64,000 bases of DNA from DATJGR01 sp963812255 (lineage in GTDB: Bacteria; Pseudomonadota; Gammaproteobacteria; Pseudomonadales; Azotimanducaceae): the NCBI GenBank assembly GCA_963812255.1, contig CAWEUM010000005.1:124001-188000 (forward strand), given 5' to 3'. Position 1 is the first letter of the stretch. The number at the start of each line of letters is the position of its first letter. The position numbers and the translations under genes are program-made. Positions 26,727-34,556 of this stretch are shown here, in pieces. The notes under the pieces are model-generated. The model was not told the origin of the DNA, ran no database searches, and saw nothing but the letters and a program-made list of their open reading frames with translations.

Positions 26727-27517
26727 AACCCGCCTTCGCACGGCAGCACCGTACCGGTGGTCCAACGCGATTCGTCGGAAAGTAGAAACAGCGCTGCTCG
26801 CGCCATGTCCTGCGGATGGGCGATGTAATTCATCGGCGTAGCCTCCGCCATCGCCGCGCGCGCCGCGTCGGTCGAGATCCACCGGTCGAACATTTCCGAG
26901 CGAGTGGGACCCGGTGCGATAGCGTTCACACGGATGTTCCGGCGCGCGTAGTCGAGCGCTGCGCACTTCGTCAAACCGGCGAGACCCCATTTGCTCGAAG
27001 CATAGAGGCTGTTGCCCTGGGCTCCGACCAGTCCCCCGATCGACGAGGTGTTGACGATTGCGCCGCCGCCGGTCTCGAGCATCGCGGCGATCTCGTACTT
27101 CATGCACAGAAACACGCCGCGTAGATTCGTGCCGACGACTCGGTCGAAGCTCTCAGCGTCGCATTCATGCATCGGCGCCCAGACGCCGCCGGCACCCGCG
27201 TTGTTGAACGCGCCATCCAATCGGCCGAAATGCGCAACAGCAAATGCAACTGCATCTCTGGCGGACGATTCGTCCCGCACATCGCACGTGATCGCAGCGG
27301 CCTGCATCCCCTGACCCCGCAGGTCATCCGCAAGTGCCTCTATTCGTTCGCGCCGACGCGCGGCGGCAACGACCTGCGCGCCCTCAGCTGCGAACAGTCG
27401 TGCAGCGGCCTCGCCAATGCCGCTCGAAGCCTCGGTGACGAAGATGACTCGGCCCTCCAGGCGGTTCGCGGTGAATGTAAGTGCCCTGGGATTGAGATAG
27501 GTCATTTGATGGTTCAT
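26714..27517 (-). CDS. Short-chain dehydrogenase/reductase with altered glycine motif
   Basis: The 267-residue classical SDR has catalytic Tyr-Lys in NSLYASSKWG, Ser in NTSSIGG, the NNAGAGG motif, and the terminal GTVLPCEGGLSVG. The cofactor loop reads VTEASSGIGEA where the family has TGxxxGxG; Glu replaces the first Gly of the dinucleotide-binding motif. That may weaken NAD(P) binding. ATG 27517 and ATG 27505 are both possible starts. It lies downstream of the aldo/keto reductase on the same strand with a 46-base gap, so it could be co-transcribed. Substrate unknown. Confidence 0.85.
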   Translation of the reverse strand: MNHQMTYLNPRALTFTANRLEGRVIFVTEASSGIGEAAARLFAAEGAQVVAAARRRERIEALADDLRGQGMQAAAITCDVRDESSARDAVAFAVAHFGRLDGAFNNAGAGGVWAPMHECDAESFDRVVGTNLRGVFLCMKYEIAAMLETGGGAIVNTSSIGGLVGAQGNSLYASSKWGLAGLTKCAALDYARRNIRVNAIAPGPTRSEMFDRWISTDAARAAMAEATPMNYIAHPQDMARAALFLLSDESRWTTGTVLPCEGGLSVG

Positions 27518-27563
27518 CCAATGGTTGAAGGGGCAACTACCCGGCTGGGCGGCCTAGCGCTAC

Positions 27564-28538
27564 TCACATCTCACGCAGGCCGAGCGCGTCGACCGCCTCG
27601 ATCTGCGCCGAATCGAGCGGCCCCGCAGCTTCGGCGTCCAACGCCTGCCGTAATTCGGCACGGTTTTTCACGCCCAAGACGAGTGTGTCGACGCCCTCAA
27701 TCGACAGCGCATAGCGATACGCAACGGTCGCGGGGTCTTCGCTCAACATTTGACACAGCGTCCGGAACGGTGCGGCCCGCAGATAGTCGCGGGCGTCGGG
27801 GTTGCTGGGAGACACGACGCGGTCCATCGCGGCCGTCAGCGCGCCTGCCTGTACTGCACGAATGCCCATCACGCCCACGCCCTCCGCCTTCGCACGACGT
27901 GCGATCTCTCGTGGGCGTGCCGGGTCGACGTAGCGGCGCAGTGCACCCGGACTATCCAGCAGGTTGGCAATCACCTGCACGGCGTCAGGCCTGGGCGTTT
28001 GCGCGAGCGCATCCAGGATGGCAGCCGGCACGCCGATGCCCGTGATTCCCCACGCGCCGATGCGTCCCGCAGCTTTCATGCGTTCGAACGCGGGCACCAC
28101 GTGATCGACATAGAGTGACCACAGGGTCGAGTAATCGTCCCGTTGCTCCTGCCGGTGGGTGAACACGAAACCGTCGGCGGCGATGTAGGAGTGAAGGAAA
28201 AAGAGGTCGACGTATTCGAGCTTCATCGACTTCAGGCTGGCGTCGAGGGAAGCGGTCAGCCTGGAGAGCACGTCCTGCGGCTCGCATGTGCCGAGCCGGC
28301 ACTTCGAGGTGATCCTGACGCCGCTCGGCAATCGTCCGTCGAACGTATCGCCGACGATCGCCTCACAATTCATATAGAGGGGCGCCGTATCGATCAGATT
28401 GATTCCTCGGTCTACCGCGAGTTTGATCGTGGCGATGGCTTCTTCGCGACTCGTCTCACCCCAACCCTGGCCGATTCCGCCACCGCCGAGCGTGAGACGA
28501 CTGACCTCATCGAGCGGCCCAAGTCTTCCTGATCTCAT
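27564..28538 (-). CDS. Aldo/keto reductase
   Basis: This 324-residue NADPH-dependent oxidoreductase of the AKR superfamily folds as a TIM barrel. The catalytic tetrad is readable: Asp and Tyr in NLIDTAPLYMNCE, Lys in SKCRLG, and His in LFFLHSYIA. The pattern and length are close to D-threo-aldose/L-fucose dehydrogenase-like AKRs. ATG 28538 is chosen by the family N-terminus (LGPLDEVSRLTLGGGGIG). It faces a TetR gene across 140 bases with two matching operators, so it is probably the regulated target. Confidence 0.87.
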   Translation of the reverse strand: MRSGRLGPLDEVSRLTLGGGGIGQGWGETSREEAIATIKLAVDRGINLIDTAPLYMNCEAIVGDTFDGRLPSGVRITSKCRLGTCEPQDVLSRLTASLDASLKSMKLEYVDLFFLHSYIAADGFVFTHRQEQRDDYSTLWSLYVDHVVPAFERMKAAGRIGAWGITGIGVPAAILDALAQTPRPDAVQVIANLLDSPGALRRYVDPARPREIARRAKAEGVGVMGIRAVQAGALTAAMDRVVSPSNPDARDYLRAAPFRTLCQMLSEDPATVAYRYALSIEGVDTLVLGVKNRAELRQALDAEAAGPLDSAQIEAVDALGLREM

Positions 28539-28616
28539 TCTAGTGCTCCCGTATCCGTGGTCGTTTGCGTCCACTGTTCCTGGGCCGTCGATCGTTCTAA
28601 GATGCCGCTTCGGAAA

Positions 28617-28662
28617 GGTTGACGACGTCAACCATAGGACCAACGGGTTGACGCTGTCAACC
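28617..28662. promoter_or_regulatory. Twin palindromic TetR operators
   Basis: GGTTGAC-N3-GTCAACC occurs twice: 28617-28633 (centre GAC) and 28646-28662 (centre GCT). Both arms match perfectly in each copy, and centres are 29 bases apart. They lie in the divergent region between the aldo/keto reductase and the TetR gene and end 16 bases before the TetR start. This is strong sequence evidence for autoregulated TetR control of both genes. Confidence 0.75.
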
Positions 28663-28678
28663 ACGAGTGAGTCGATCA

Positions 28679-29257
28679 ATGGCAACACAAACGCGCGACG
28701 CGCTGGTTTCGGCAGCCGCAAAATTGCTCGACAAGGGCGGACCTGCCGCCGTTACGCTACGCGCCGTGGGCGCGGCCGCCGGGGTATCGCACAACGCGCC
28801 GTACAAACATTTCGCCAACAAGGAAGAACTCTTGGCCGCGGTGGCGAGTCGGGAACTGGGCCGTCAGAGCAAATCGCTCGCCGAAGTCGGCAAGAAGCGT
28901 TCGAAGGCGTCAGAAGTGTTGCGGCACAAGATGCGTGGTTATGTGCGATGGGCGATCGCGCACCCCGAACGATTCAGGCTCACGTTCGGGCGATGGGACG
29001 AAGGTACCGACGAATTGGCCGCAGCCGCATCTGCGTCAACGACGAGTCTGATCGCACTCGTCGTCCGAGCGCAGACGGCACGCGAATTGCCTGCAGGTGA
29101 TCCCGAACGCATGGCTGCGCTGCTGCTCTCATTGGCACACGGTGCGGCCGATCGCGCGCTGAGCGGGCACCTTTCCGCGAAGGGTAAGGGCCACGCAGAT
29201 CCCGAGGATCTCGTGGACGATCTCTTCCGCCACCTGCGTCGTTCCGCTGGAACCTGA
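28679..29257 (+). CDS. TetR family transcriptional regulator
   Basis: This 192-residue regulator has a helix-turn-helix near residues 25-50 (VTLRAVGAAAGVSHNAPYKHFANKEEL in outline; key part GVSHNAPYKHF). The remaining part is a TetR_C_33-like helical ligand domain. ATG 28679 is chosen over GTG 28667 because it leaves more room after the operator and matches the usual short N-terminus. It most likely represses the divergent aldo/keto reductase and itself through the two palindromes at 28617-28662. Confidence 0.87.
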   Translation: MATQTRDALVSAAAKLLDKGGPAAVTLRAVGAAAGVSHNAPYKHFANKEELLAAVASRELGRQSKSLAEVGKKRSKASEVLRHKMRGYVRWAIAHPERFRLTFGRWDEGTDELAAAASASTTSLIALVVRAQTARELPAGDPERMAALLLSLAHGAADRALSGHLSAKGKGHADPEDLVDDLFRHLRRSAGT

Positions 29258-29339
29258 CGAAAATGCCCTTCGCCGGATCGATGCGGGGGAAGCGTGTGAG
29301 ACGGGTCGCGGATCTGATCCGCAAGCACCCGTGCCAGTC

Positions 29340-29656
29340 AGCTGCTGGAGAGCAATTCGAGGCTGCGAATACTCAGATGAGAAGGCTCTAACGCTTGCAA
29401 GCGAAGCCAAGTCCATCGCACCTGCCGTAACCCGAACCGCGGTCACGGATTCGTTGAGTTCCGCCGCCGCTTTGAGGGCTCGCTCGAAATCGCGGCAGGC
29501 GATCGTCACGTTGGCGCCGGCGTGCGCCAAAGCCCTCGCTGTCTCGAGACCGATACCTGAGTAACCGCCGGTGACAATTGCGTTTCGGTTGGCAAGATCA
29601 ACACCGGCCACCGCTTCAAGTGCCGTCGTTCTATAACCGAATGATTCACGTTTCAT
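29340..29656 (-). pseudogene. Truncated short-chain dehydrogenase (N-terminal part only)
   Basis: Starting at ATG 29656, about 105 residues match the N-terminal half of a classical SDR: ANRNAIVTGGYSGIGLETAR (cofactor loop), then ANVTIACRDFERALKAAAEL and MDLASLASVRAF. After SSEYSQPRI the similarity stops and the NNAG motif and catalytic YxxxK are absent. The frame continues into unrelated sequence antisense to the TetR gene. It starts 10 bases inside the end of the DsbA-type gene. Probably a remnant, not a working enzyme. Confidence 0.7.
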
Positions 29657-30308
29657 TTCTGAAGTCCGTGTCACTTTGGGATTGCCCGGAGCGTACTTGC
29701 TCCTCAACCACCTGGTCGATCAACCGTTCCAGCACCGCGTAGGGCTGTGCGCCCGCCACGCCGTAACCTCCGGCAACGAAGGTTGGTACGCCGGTGATTC
29801 CGTACGCGCGGGACTTCTGCCAGTCGGCGTCGATGGCCGCGCTGAAAGTGCGTTCCACGAGCACCCGCCGCGCGTCCTCGGCCGGCAAGCCGACCGACGC
29901 TGCAATCTCGATCAGCACCTCCACATCGCCGATGTTCCGCCCTTCTACGAAGTAGGCCCTGAAGAGCGCATCGTGAATCGCCTCGCCGCCCGGCTGCGTG
30001 TCCGCCCACTTGCCGAGTTCCTGGGCGAGGCGGCTGTTGTAGGTTTGGGTACGTTTGCTGTACGGAAGCCCTTCCTCATGCATGAGGTGTTTCATGCGCG
30101 CATACATCGCCTCAACATCGATGTCACGGCCGGCGAAGAGCGCTTCGAGGCTCGCGCCTTCCTTGGGCGTCTCGGGGTGCAGAGGAAAATGCACCCACGT
30201 CACCTTCACGTCGAAGTTGCTTTTCAGTCGCTCAATACGCCCGGTACTGAGATAACACCAAGGTCAGACGTAATCCGTGAAGATCTCGAGCTCGATCGGT
30301 TCGCTCAT
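29646..30308 (-). CDS. DsbA-family (FrnE-like) oxidoreductase, probable selenoprotein with UPWC active site
   Basis: Read from ATG 30308 with the UGA at 30264-30266 as selenocysteine, this gives 220 residues beginning MSEPIELEIFTDYV-U-PWCYLSTGRIE. The family active site at this exact spot is CPWC, so Sec replaces the first, attacking Cys (U15, C18). The frame then continues unbroken through the DsbA fold, including the cis-Pro motif GVPTF and the helical insertion, to TGA at 29646. If UGA were a stop, translation would have to restart at 30209 and lose the whole active site. A SECIS-like hairpin follows (30231-30251). The family acts as a thiol-disulfide oxidoreductase/isomerase or GSH-transferase-like enzyme; no signal peptide is seen, so it is cytoplasmic. 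The alternative is a TGC/TGT to TGA mutation or read error. Confidence 0.8.
30231..30251 (-). promoter_or_regulatory. Putative bacterial SECIS hairpin inside the DsbA-type gene
   Basis: In the mRNA, 12 bases after the UGA, CUCAGUAC pairs with GUAUUGAG (8 bp, one G-U) around the 5-base loop CGGGC. The loop starts 20 bases after UGA and has G at its second position. This fits the known bacterial SECIS rules (apical loop about 16-37 bases after UGA with G in the first two loop positions). It is the element that SelB would bind to insert selenocysteine. Confidence 0.7.
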
Positions 30309-30516
30309 GACAGTGCCTTTGGTCGTCGGAACCCCATGGTACTCCGTTCAGTTCCGGCGAGAGGCTGCAATGACTCTCTGCGCGATCTGACGCGACGACG
30401 AATGCGCCTGACGAGCGCGCAAAGGTTCACGAGGTTCGTGATTTTAGGGAGTTTTGCGCGTTCGGAGGCATCCTCGTCCGCACCCCGATCGCGAGAACGC
30501 CTTGCTTGAACGATCT

Positions 30517-31371
30517 TCATACTCCCTCTGTGAGCCGCCCTGCCCTGAAATCCTCGATCGCCCGTTCGATCTCTTCGCGTGTGTTCATCACGAACGGCCC
30601 GTACTGCACCACCGGTTCATTGAGCGGTCGCGCGGCGAGTAGCAGCAGGCGCGTCGACGAATCGCCCGCGGTAATCGCGACGCGGTCACCGTCCACGAGC
30701 GTCGCGGCCGTGTGCGGCGGAATCCGCCGGTTGCCGACACGCGCTTCACCTTCGTATACGTACACAAAGGCGCGGTGCTCGGCGGGTACTGCTTGTTCGA
30801 AGCGTGCACCCGAAGCGAGCTGAACGTCCAGATAGAGGGGCGTGGTCGTCACACCCGAAACGGGCCCGCTCACGGTCTTGCGGTCCACGACGACCGTACC
30901 TGCGATCACTTTCAGACGCACCGCATCGCCCGCGTCGACAATTGGAATCTCCGCCGCGCCGATGTCACGGTAGTGCGCAGGCCGGAGCTTCTCCTTCGCC
31001 GGCAGATTGATCCAGAGCTGGAAGCCGCGCATGCGACCGGCCGTCTGCTGCGGCATCTCCGAGTGAATCACGCCGCGACCTGCCGTCATCCACTGCACGC
31101 CACCGGGACCGAGATCGCCGCGATTGCCGAGGTGATCCTCGTGCCGCATGTGTCCGTCCAGCATGTATGTCACCGTTTCGAAACCGCGGTGCGGGTGCGA
31201 CGGAAACCCGGCGAGATAGTCGCCGGGATTGTCCGAGAAGAACTCATCCAGCATCAGGAACGGATCCACACGATCCGCCGGTGCGCGCCCGATGCTGCGA
31301 CGAAGTTTCACGCCAGCGCCATCCGACGTCGGCACCGATTCGATGACGCGACCTATTTTTCGAACTGTCAT
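30517..31371 (-). CDS. Pirin family protein (bicupin)
   Basis: The 284-residue bicupin has the pirin metal site in FPSHPHRGFETVTYML (two His), with later His and Glu in GVIHSEMP. Bacterial pirins can act as Fe-dependent quercetinases or modulate metabolic enzymes. The start overlaps the azoreductase stop as ATGA at 31368-31371, so the two genes form an operon facing away from a LysR gene. About 210 bases without a gene separate it from the downstream DsbA-type gene on the same strand. Confidence 0.9.
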   Translation of the reverse strand: MTVRKIGRVIESVPTSDGAGVKLRRSIGRAPADRVDPFLMLDEFFSDNPGDYLAGFPSHPHRGFETVTYMLDGHMRHEDHLGNRGDLGPGGVQWMTAGRGVIHSEMPQQTAGRMRGFQLWINLPAKEKLRPAHYRDIGAAEIPIVDAGDAVRLKVIAGTVVVDRKTVSGPVSGVTTTPLYLDVQLASGARFEQAVPAEHRAFVYVYEGEARVGNRRIPPHTAATLVDGDRVAITAGDSSTRLLLLAARPLNEPVVQYGPFVMNTREEIERAIEDFRAGRLTEGV

Positions 31372-31991
31372 GCGATTCTCCGTTGGGGTTCTCCGTTCAG
31401 CGTCGCGATCGTACGTTGCGCGTCGGTAAGCGCTTGATGCTTCGCAGCCTCACCCATCGCCAGCCCTTCGACGTACACGAACTCTACGTCCGTGATCCCG
31501 AGGAAGCCCAGAAACTGCTGGACGTAGCTCGTCTGGTTGTCGAGCGTCGTGCCGGCGTACTTGCCGCCGCGCGTCGCAACGACGATCGCTTTTTTGCCCT
31601 TCAGCAAACCTTCGGGACCGTTCGACGTGTAGCGGAACGTCACGCCCGCGCGCGCGATGTGATCGAAATAGGCCTTGAGCTGTGACGACACACCGAAGTT
31701 GTACATCGGCAGGCCGAGCACGATGGTGTCGGCGTCGCGCAACTCTGCGATCAACGCGTCGGAGTAGGCGACCACCGCGCGATCTTCCGTCGTATGCGAC
31801 GCGGGCTCCGTGCCGAACGCGCGGAACCGTTCTTCCGTCAGATGGGGTACCGGGTCGCGCGCGAGGTCGCGGACGACGACGCGGCTTATGTCGTGCGTCG
31901 TGCGCAAACGACGGACCAGTTCGTCGGCCAGCCGGGACGATTCGCCGGCGGCGAGATAGATGCTCGAATTCAGTTGCAGCACGTTTTTCAT
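31368..31991 (-). CDS. azoR: FMN-dependent NADH:quinone/azo oxidoreductase (AzoR type)
   Basis: This 207-residue flavodoxin-fold enzyme reduces quinones and azo bonds by two-electron steps using NADH. It shows the early FMN phosphate region (LNSSIYLAAGESSRLADELV), the LGLPMYNFGVSSQLKAYFDHI signature (key part PMYNFGVSSQLK) and VATRGGKYAG. ATG 31991 fits the family start. It is first in a two-gene operon with pirin. A divergent LysR gene 104 bases away probably responds to a quinone or phenolic compound, as is common for azoR-pirin-LysR clusters. Confidence 0.9.
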   Translation of the reverse strand: MKNVLQLNSSIYLAAGESSRLADELVRRLRTTHDISRVVVRDLARDPVPHLTEERFRAFGTEPASHTTEDRAVVAYSDALIAELRDADTIVLGLPMYNFGVSSQLKAYFDHIARAGVTFRYTSNGPEGLLKGKKAIVVATRGGKYAGTTLDNQTSYVQQFLGFLGITDVEFVYVEGLAMGEAAKHQALTDAQRTIATLNGEPQRRIA

Positions 31992-32028
31992 GGTTCGTCC
32001 TTGGGTTCGCTGTGATGTCGTGGGCACA

Positions 32029-32054
32029 TTTGATGATTTACCCGATAGATCAAA
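32029..32054. promoter_or_regulatory. LysR-type binding site in the azoR-lysR divergent promoter
   Basis: TTTGAT-N14-ATCAAA forms an inverted repeat (32029-32034 and 32049-32054) with the T-N-A layout expected of LysR-type regulators. It lies between the two divergent starts, 42 bases from the LysR ATG. Binding there would give autoregulation plus activation of azoR-pirin. Confidence 0.5.
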
Positions 32055-32095
32055 AAGCGGATTATTTCGGCCGTACCTATCGAGATTACTGATCA

Positions 32096-33103
32096 ATGCA
32101 CCCCCGAATCACGCTTGAACAATGGCGCGCGCTGCTCGCTGTGGTGGACGCCGGCGGTTACGCGCAGGCCGCGTCGGCGCTCAACAAGAGTCAGTCGGCG
32201 ATCAGTTACGGCGTGCAGAAGCTCGAGCACCTGCTAGGCGTCAAGGTGTTCGAGATCGAAGGGCGGAAGGCGAAGCTCACTTCGACGGGTGAGGTGTTGT
32301 ACCGGCGCGCGAAGAGCCTGATCGACGAAGCGGCAACGCTCGAAGGCGCTGCCACCGATCTCGGCGCGGGCTGGGAACCGCTCATCAGCATCGCTGCCGA
32401 CACTGTCTTCCCGACGTGGGTGCTGCTCGAGTGCTTCGCGGATTTCGCAAAGGAGCGCCCGCAGACACGCCTCGAGTTGTACGAGACGGTGCTGGGCGGC
32501 ACTGACGAAGCATTGTTCGAGCGGCGGGCTGACCTCGCAATCACCAGTCGTGTGCCAACCGGCTTCCTCGGCGATCCGCTGATGACTGCACGCTTCGTCG
32601 CGGCCGCGCATCCCGACCACCCGCTGCATCAGCTAGGTCGCCAGCTGACATTCCAGGATCTGAAGAAGCATCGACAGCTCGTGATCCGCGACTCGGGCCG
32701 GGATCGTTCACGCTCGGCTGGATGGCTCGGCGCCGAGCAACGCTGGACTGTCAGCCATAAAGCGACTTCGATTCATGCCGCCTGCATGGGGCTCGGCTTC
32801 GCGTGGTTCCCCGAAGACAACATCCGCCGCGATCTCGATGCCGGCGCATTGAAGCCGCTGCCGCTCCGTCATGGCGGCGAACACTTCGTGCCGCTCTATC
32901 TCGTGTTCTCGGATCCGGACTACGCGGGACCGGGCACGCGTCGGCTGGCCGAGATCATCCGCCAGCGCGTGAAAGAGACATGCCCGAACACGGTCGGCGA
33001 GCAAGAGGAGCTCACACGGGACCCGACCCCTCCCGAGCCTCATGTGGAGAAGGTCGCGGCAACGGGCAGGCCCGCGTCGCGCCGTCGTCGGCAAACCAGC
33101 TGA
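32096..33103 (+). CDS. LysR family transcriptional regulator
   Basis: The 335-residue protein has the N-terminal winged helix-turn-helix (GGYAQAASALNKSQSAISYGVQKLE, key part SQSAISYGVQKLE) and a periplasmic-binding-like effector domain from about residue 90. The last 30 residues are a Pro/Arg-rich tail (EPHVEKVAATGRPASRRRRQ) beyond the usual family end. It faces azoR-pirin and probably activates it in response to a redox-active aromatic ligand. Confidence 0.88.
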   Translation: MHPRITLEQWRALLAVVDAGGYAQAASALNKSQSAISYGVQKLEHLLGVKVFEIEGRKAKLTSTGEVLYRRAKSLIDEAATLEGAATDLGAGWEPLISIAADTVFPTWVLLECFADFAKERPQTRLELYETVLGGTDEALFERRADLAITSRVPTGFLGDPLMTARFVAAAHPDHPLHQLGRQLTFQDLKKHRQLVIRDSGRDRSRSAGWLGAEQRWTVSHKATSIHAACMGLGFAWFPEDNIRRDLDAGALKPLPLRHGGEHFVPLYLVFSDPDYAGPGTRRLAEIIRQRVKETCPNTVGEQEELTRDPTPPEPHVEKVAATGRPASRRRRQTS

Positions 33104-33238
33104 TCGCGGGGCACCAGGGAAAGCAATCGAATACCCGCGACGCTATGTGCGCGATCGTACTGAACCAAGCGTCCGGACTGCGTTCAATGTTCGTGTGTTG
33201 AGACCCATTTGAATCGCCGCTTGCAAGGAAATGAGTAG

Positions 33239-34087
33239 ATGTTACGCAGCATGAAGGATCTGGAAGGCTATGCCATCCGCGCGACGGATGGCGACATTGG
33301 TCACGTGAAGGACTTCTATTTCGACGACGAAGTGTGGGTCATCCGCTATCTCGTGGTCGACACCGGCAGCTGGCTTTCGAGTCGCAAAGTGCTGATCTCG
33401 CCGATCGCGATCGGCGAACCGAACTGGGCGGGGAAGGTTCTGCCCGTGTCGATCACCAAAGAGCAGGTGAAGAACGCCCCCGACATCGACACCGACGCGC
33501 CGGTCTCGCGGCAGCACGAGATACGCTACCTCGGTTACTACGGCTATCCCCACTATTGGGGCGGCGCCGGGCTGTGGGCCGGCAGCATGTACCCCGGCAT
33601 GATGATGACAGGCTACGGCGCCTATGGTTCGACGCCGTACGCCCAAACCCAAAAAGAGCAGGAGGACCATGCACGCGCCGAAGAGGCGCGGCACCGGGAC
33701 GACGACCTGCACCTGCGTAGCTGCAAAGCAGTCATGGGCTATCACATCGAAGCGACCGACGGTGACATCGGCCATGTCCAGGACCTGCTCGTCGATGAGG
33801 AAACCTGGGCCATTCGATACCTGATTGCGAACACTAGCAACTGGTGGCTTGGTCACCAGGTGCTCATCTCGCCGCAATGGATCAAGAACGTGAGCTGGTC
33901 CGAGGCCACCGTCTCGCTCGATCTGACCCGGCAGGCGGTGCAAGACGCTCCACCATACGACTCGACGACGCAACTGAATCGTAAGCAGGAAGCCGGACTC
34001 TACGACCACTACGGTCGTCCCAGCTATTGGGTGGCCGATGCAAAGCGCGAAGCCGAATCATCACCCGTTAGGTCCACCTCCGCATGA
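33239..34087 (+). CDS. PRC-barrel domain protein (two repeats)
   Basis: This 282-residue protein has two PRC-barrel units: residues 5-75 (KDLEGYAIRATDGDIGHVKD) and about 162-235 (KAVMGYHIEATDGDIGHVQD). Between them is a Gly/Tyr-rich linker (YYGYPHYWGGAGLWAGSMYPG). Tandem PRC-barrel proteins like this are often stress-linked in environmental proteobacteria, but their biochemical role is not established. An AAGGAAATGAG site precedes the ATG. Its stop overlaps the next small membrane protein gene by 4 bases. Confidence 0.85.
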   Translation: MLRSMKDLEGYAIRATDGDIGHVKDFYFDDEVWVIRYLVVDTGSWLSSRKVLISPIAIGEPNWAGKVLPVSITKEQVKNAPDIDTDAPVSRQHEIRYLGYYGYPHYWGGAGLWAGSMYPGMMMTGYGAYGSTPYAQTQKEQEDHARAEEARHRDDDLHLRSCKAVMGYHIEATDGDIGHVQDLLVDEETWAIRYLIANTSNWWLGHQVLISPQWIKNVSWSEATVSLDLTRQAVQDAPPYDSTTQLNRKQEAGLYDHYGRPSYWVADAKREAESSPVRSTSA

Positions 34088-34269
34088 AGCCCTTTGCCAC
34101 GTTGGCGGTTCTAGTCTTCTCGCTCGTCGCGTTGCTGCAATTGCTGCGCGTCCTTTTGGGGTGGGAAATCACGATAAATGGCATCTTGATTCCCCTCTGG
34201 GCAAGTGTCATTGCGTGCTTGCTTGCGGCGGTACTTGCACTTGCGCTCTGGCATGAAACGCACAGATGA
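34084..34269 (+). CDS. Small two-helix membrane protein
   Basis: This 61-residue protein has two predicted membrane helices, about residues 4-24 (FATLAVLVFSLVALLQLLRV) and 35-56 (ILIPLWASVIACLLAAVLAL), joined by GWEITING. Small proteins of this shape (MKPFA start, LRxxLGWE and a final LWHE) occur in many proteobacteria with no assigned function. Its ATGA overlap with the PRC-barrel gene suggests they are made together. Confidence 0.75.
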   Translation: MKPFATLAVLVFSLVALLQLLRVLLGWEITINGILIPLWASVIACLLAAVLALALWHETHR

Positions 34270-34556
34270 GCTTTCCGGATCCAAGGCGGCATCACTTGAA
34301 TTGACGCGCGGACGGCAAGGACACCATAGACCTGACGGTATTGGGCGGCGTGAAAGAGGACGAGGTCCCGAGGGGCACACCGCAGGCTCATGCACGAGCA
34401 GTACTACGAGCTGACCGCCGAGCCATACGCCCGCTGGCGCGCCTCATGCGGGTTGTTGGGGCAAGCACCGCGAAGACCTGACGCAAACGAATCGTCGACA
34501 TCGAAGCCGAGGCCGAGTTTGCTGCGTCCTCGCCATTGTTCGTTGTACCGCTCGAG
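34270..34556. other. Intergenic region without recognisable gene
   Basis: This 287-base stretch lies between the small membrane protein and the end of the minus-strand propeller protein. Short open frames exist on both strands, but none has a recognisable domain. No clear terminator hairpin was found, though convergent transcription should end here. Confidence 0.4.
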
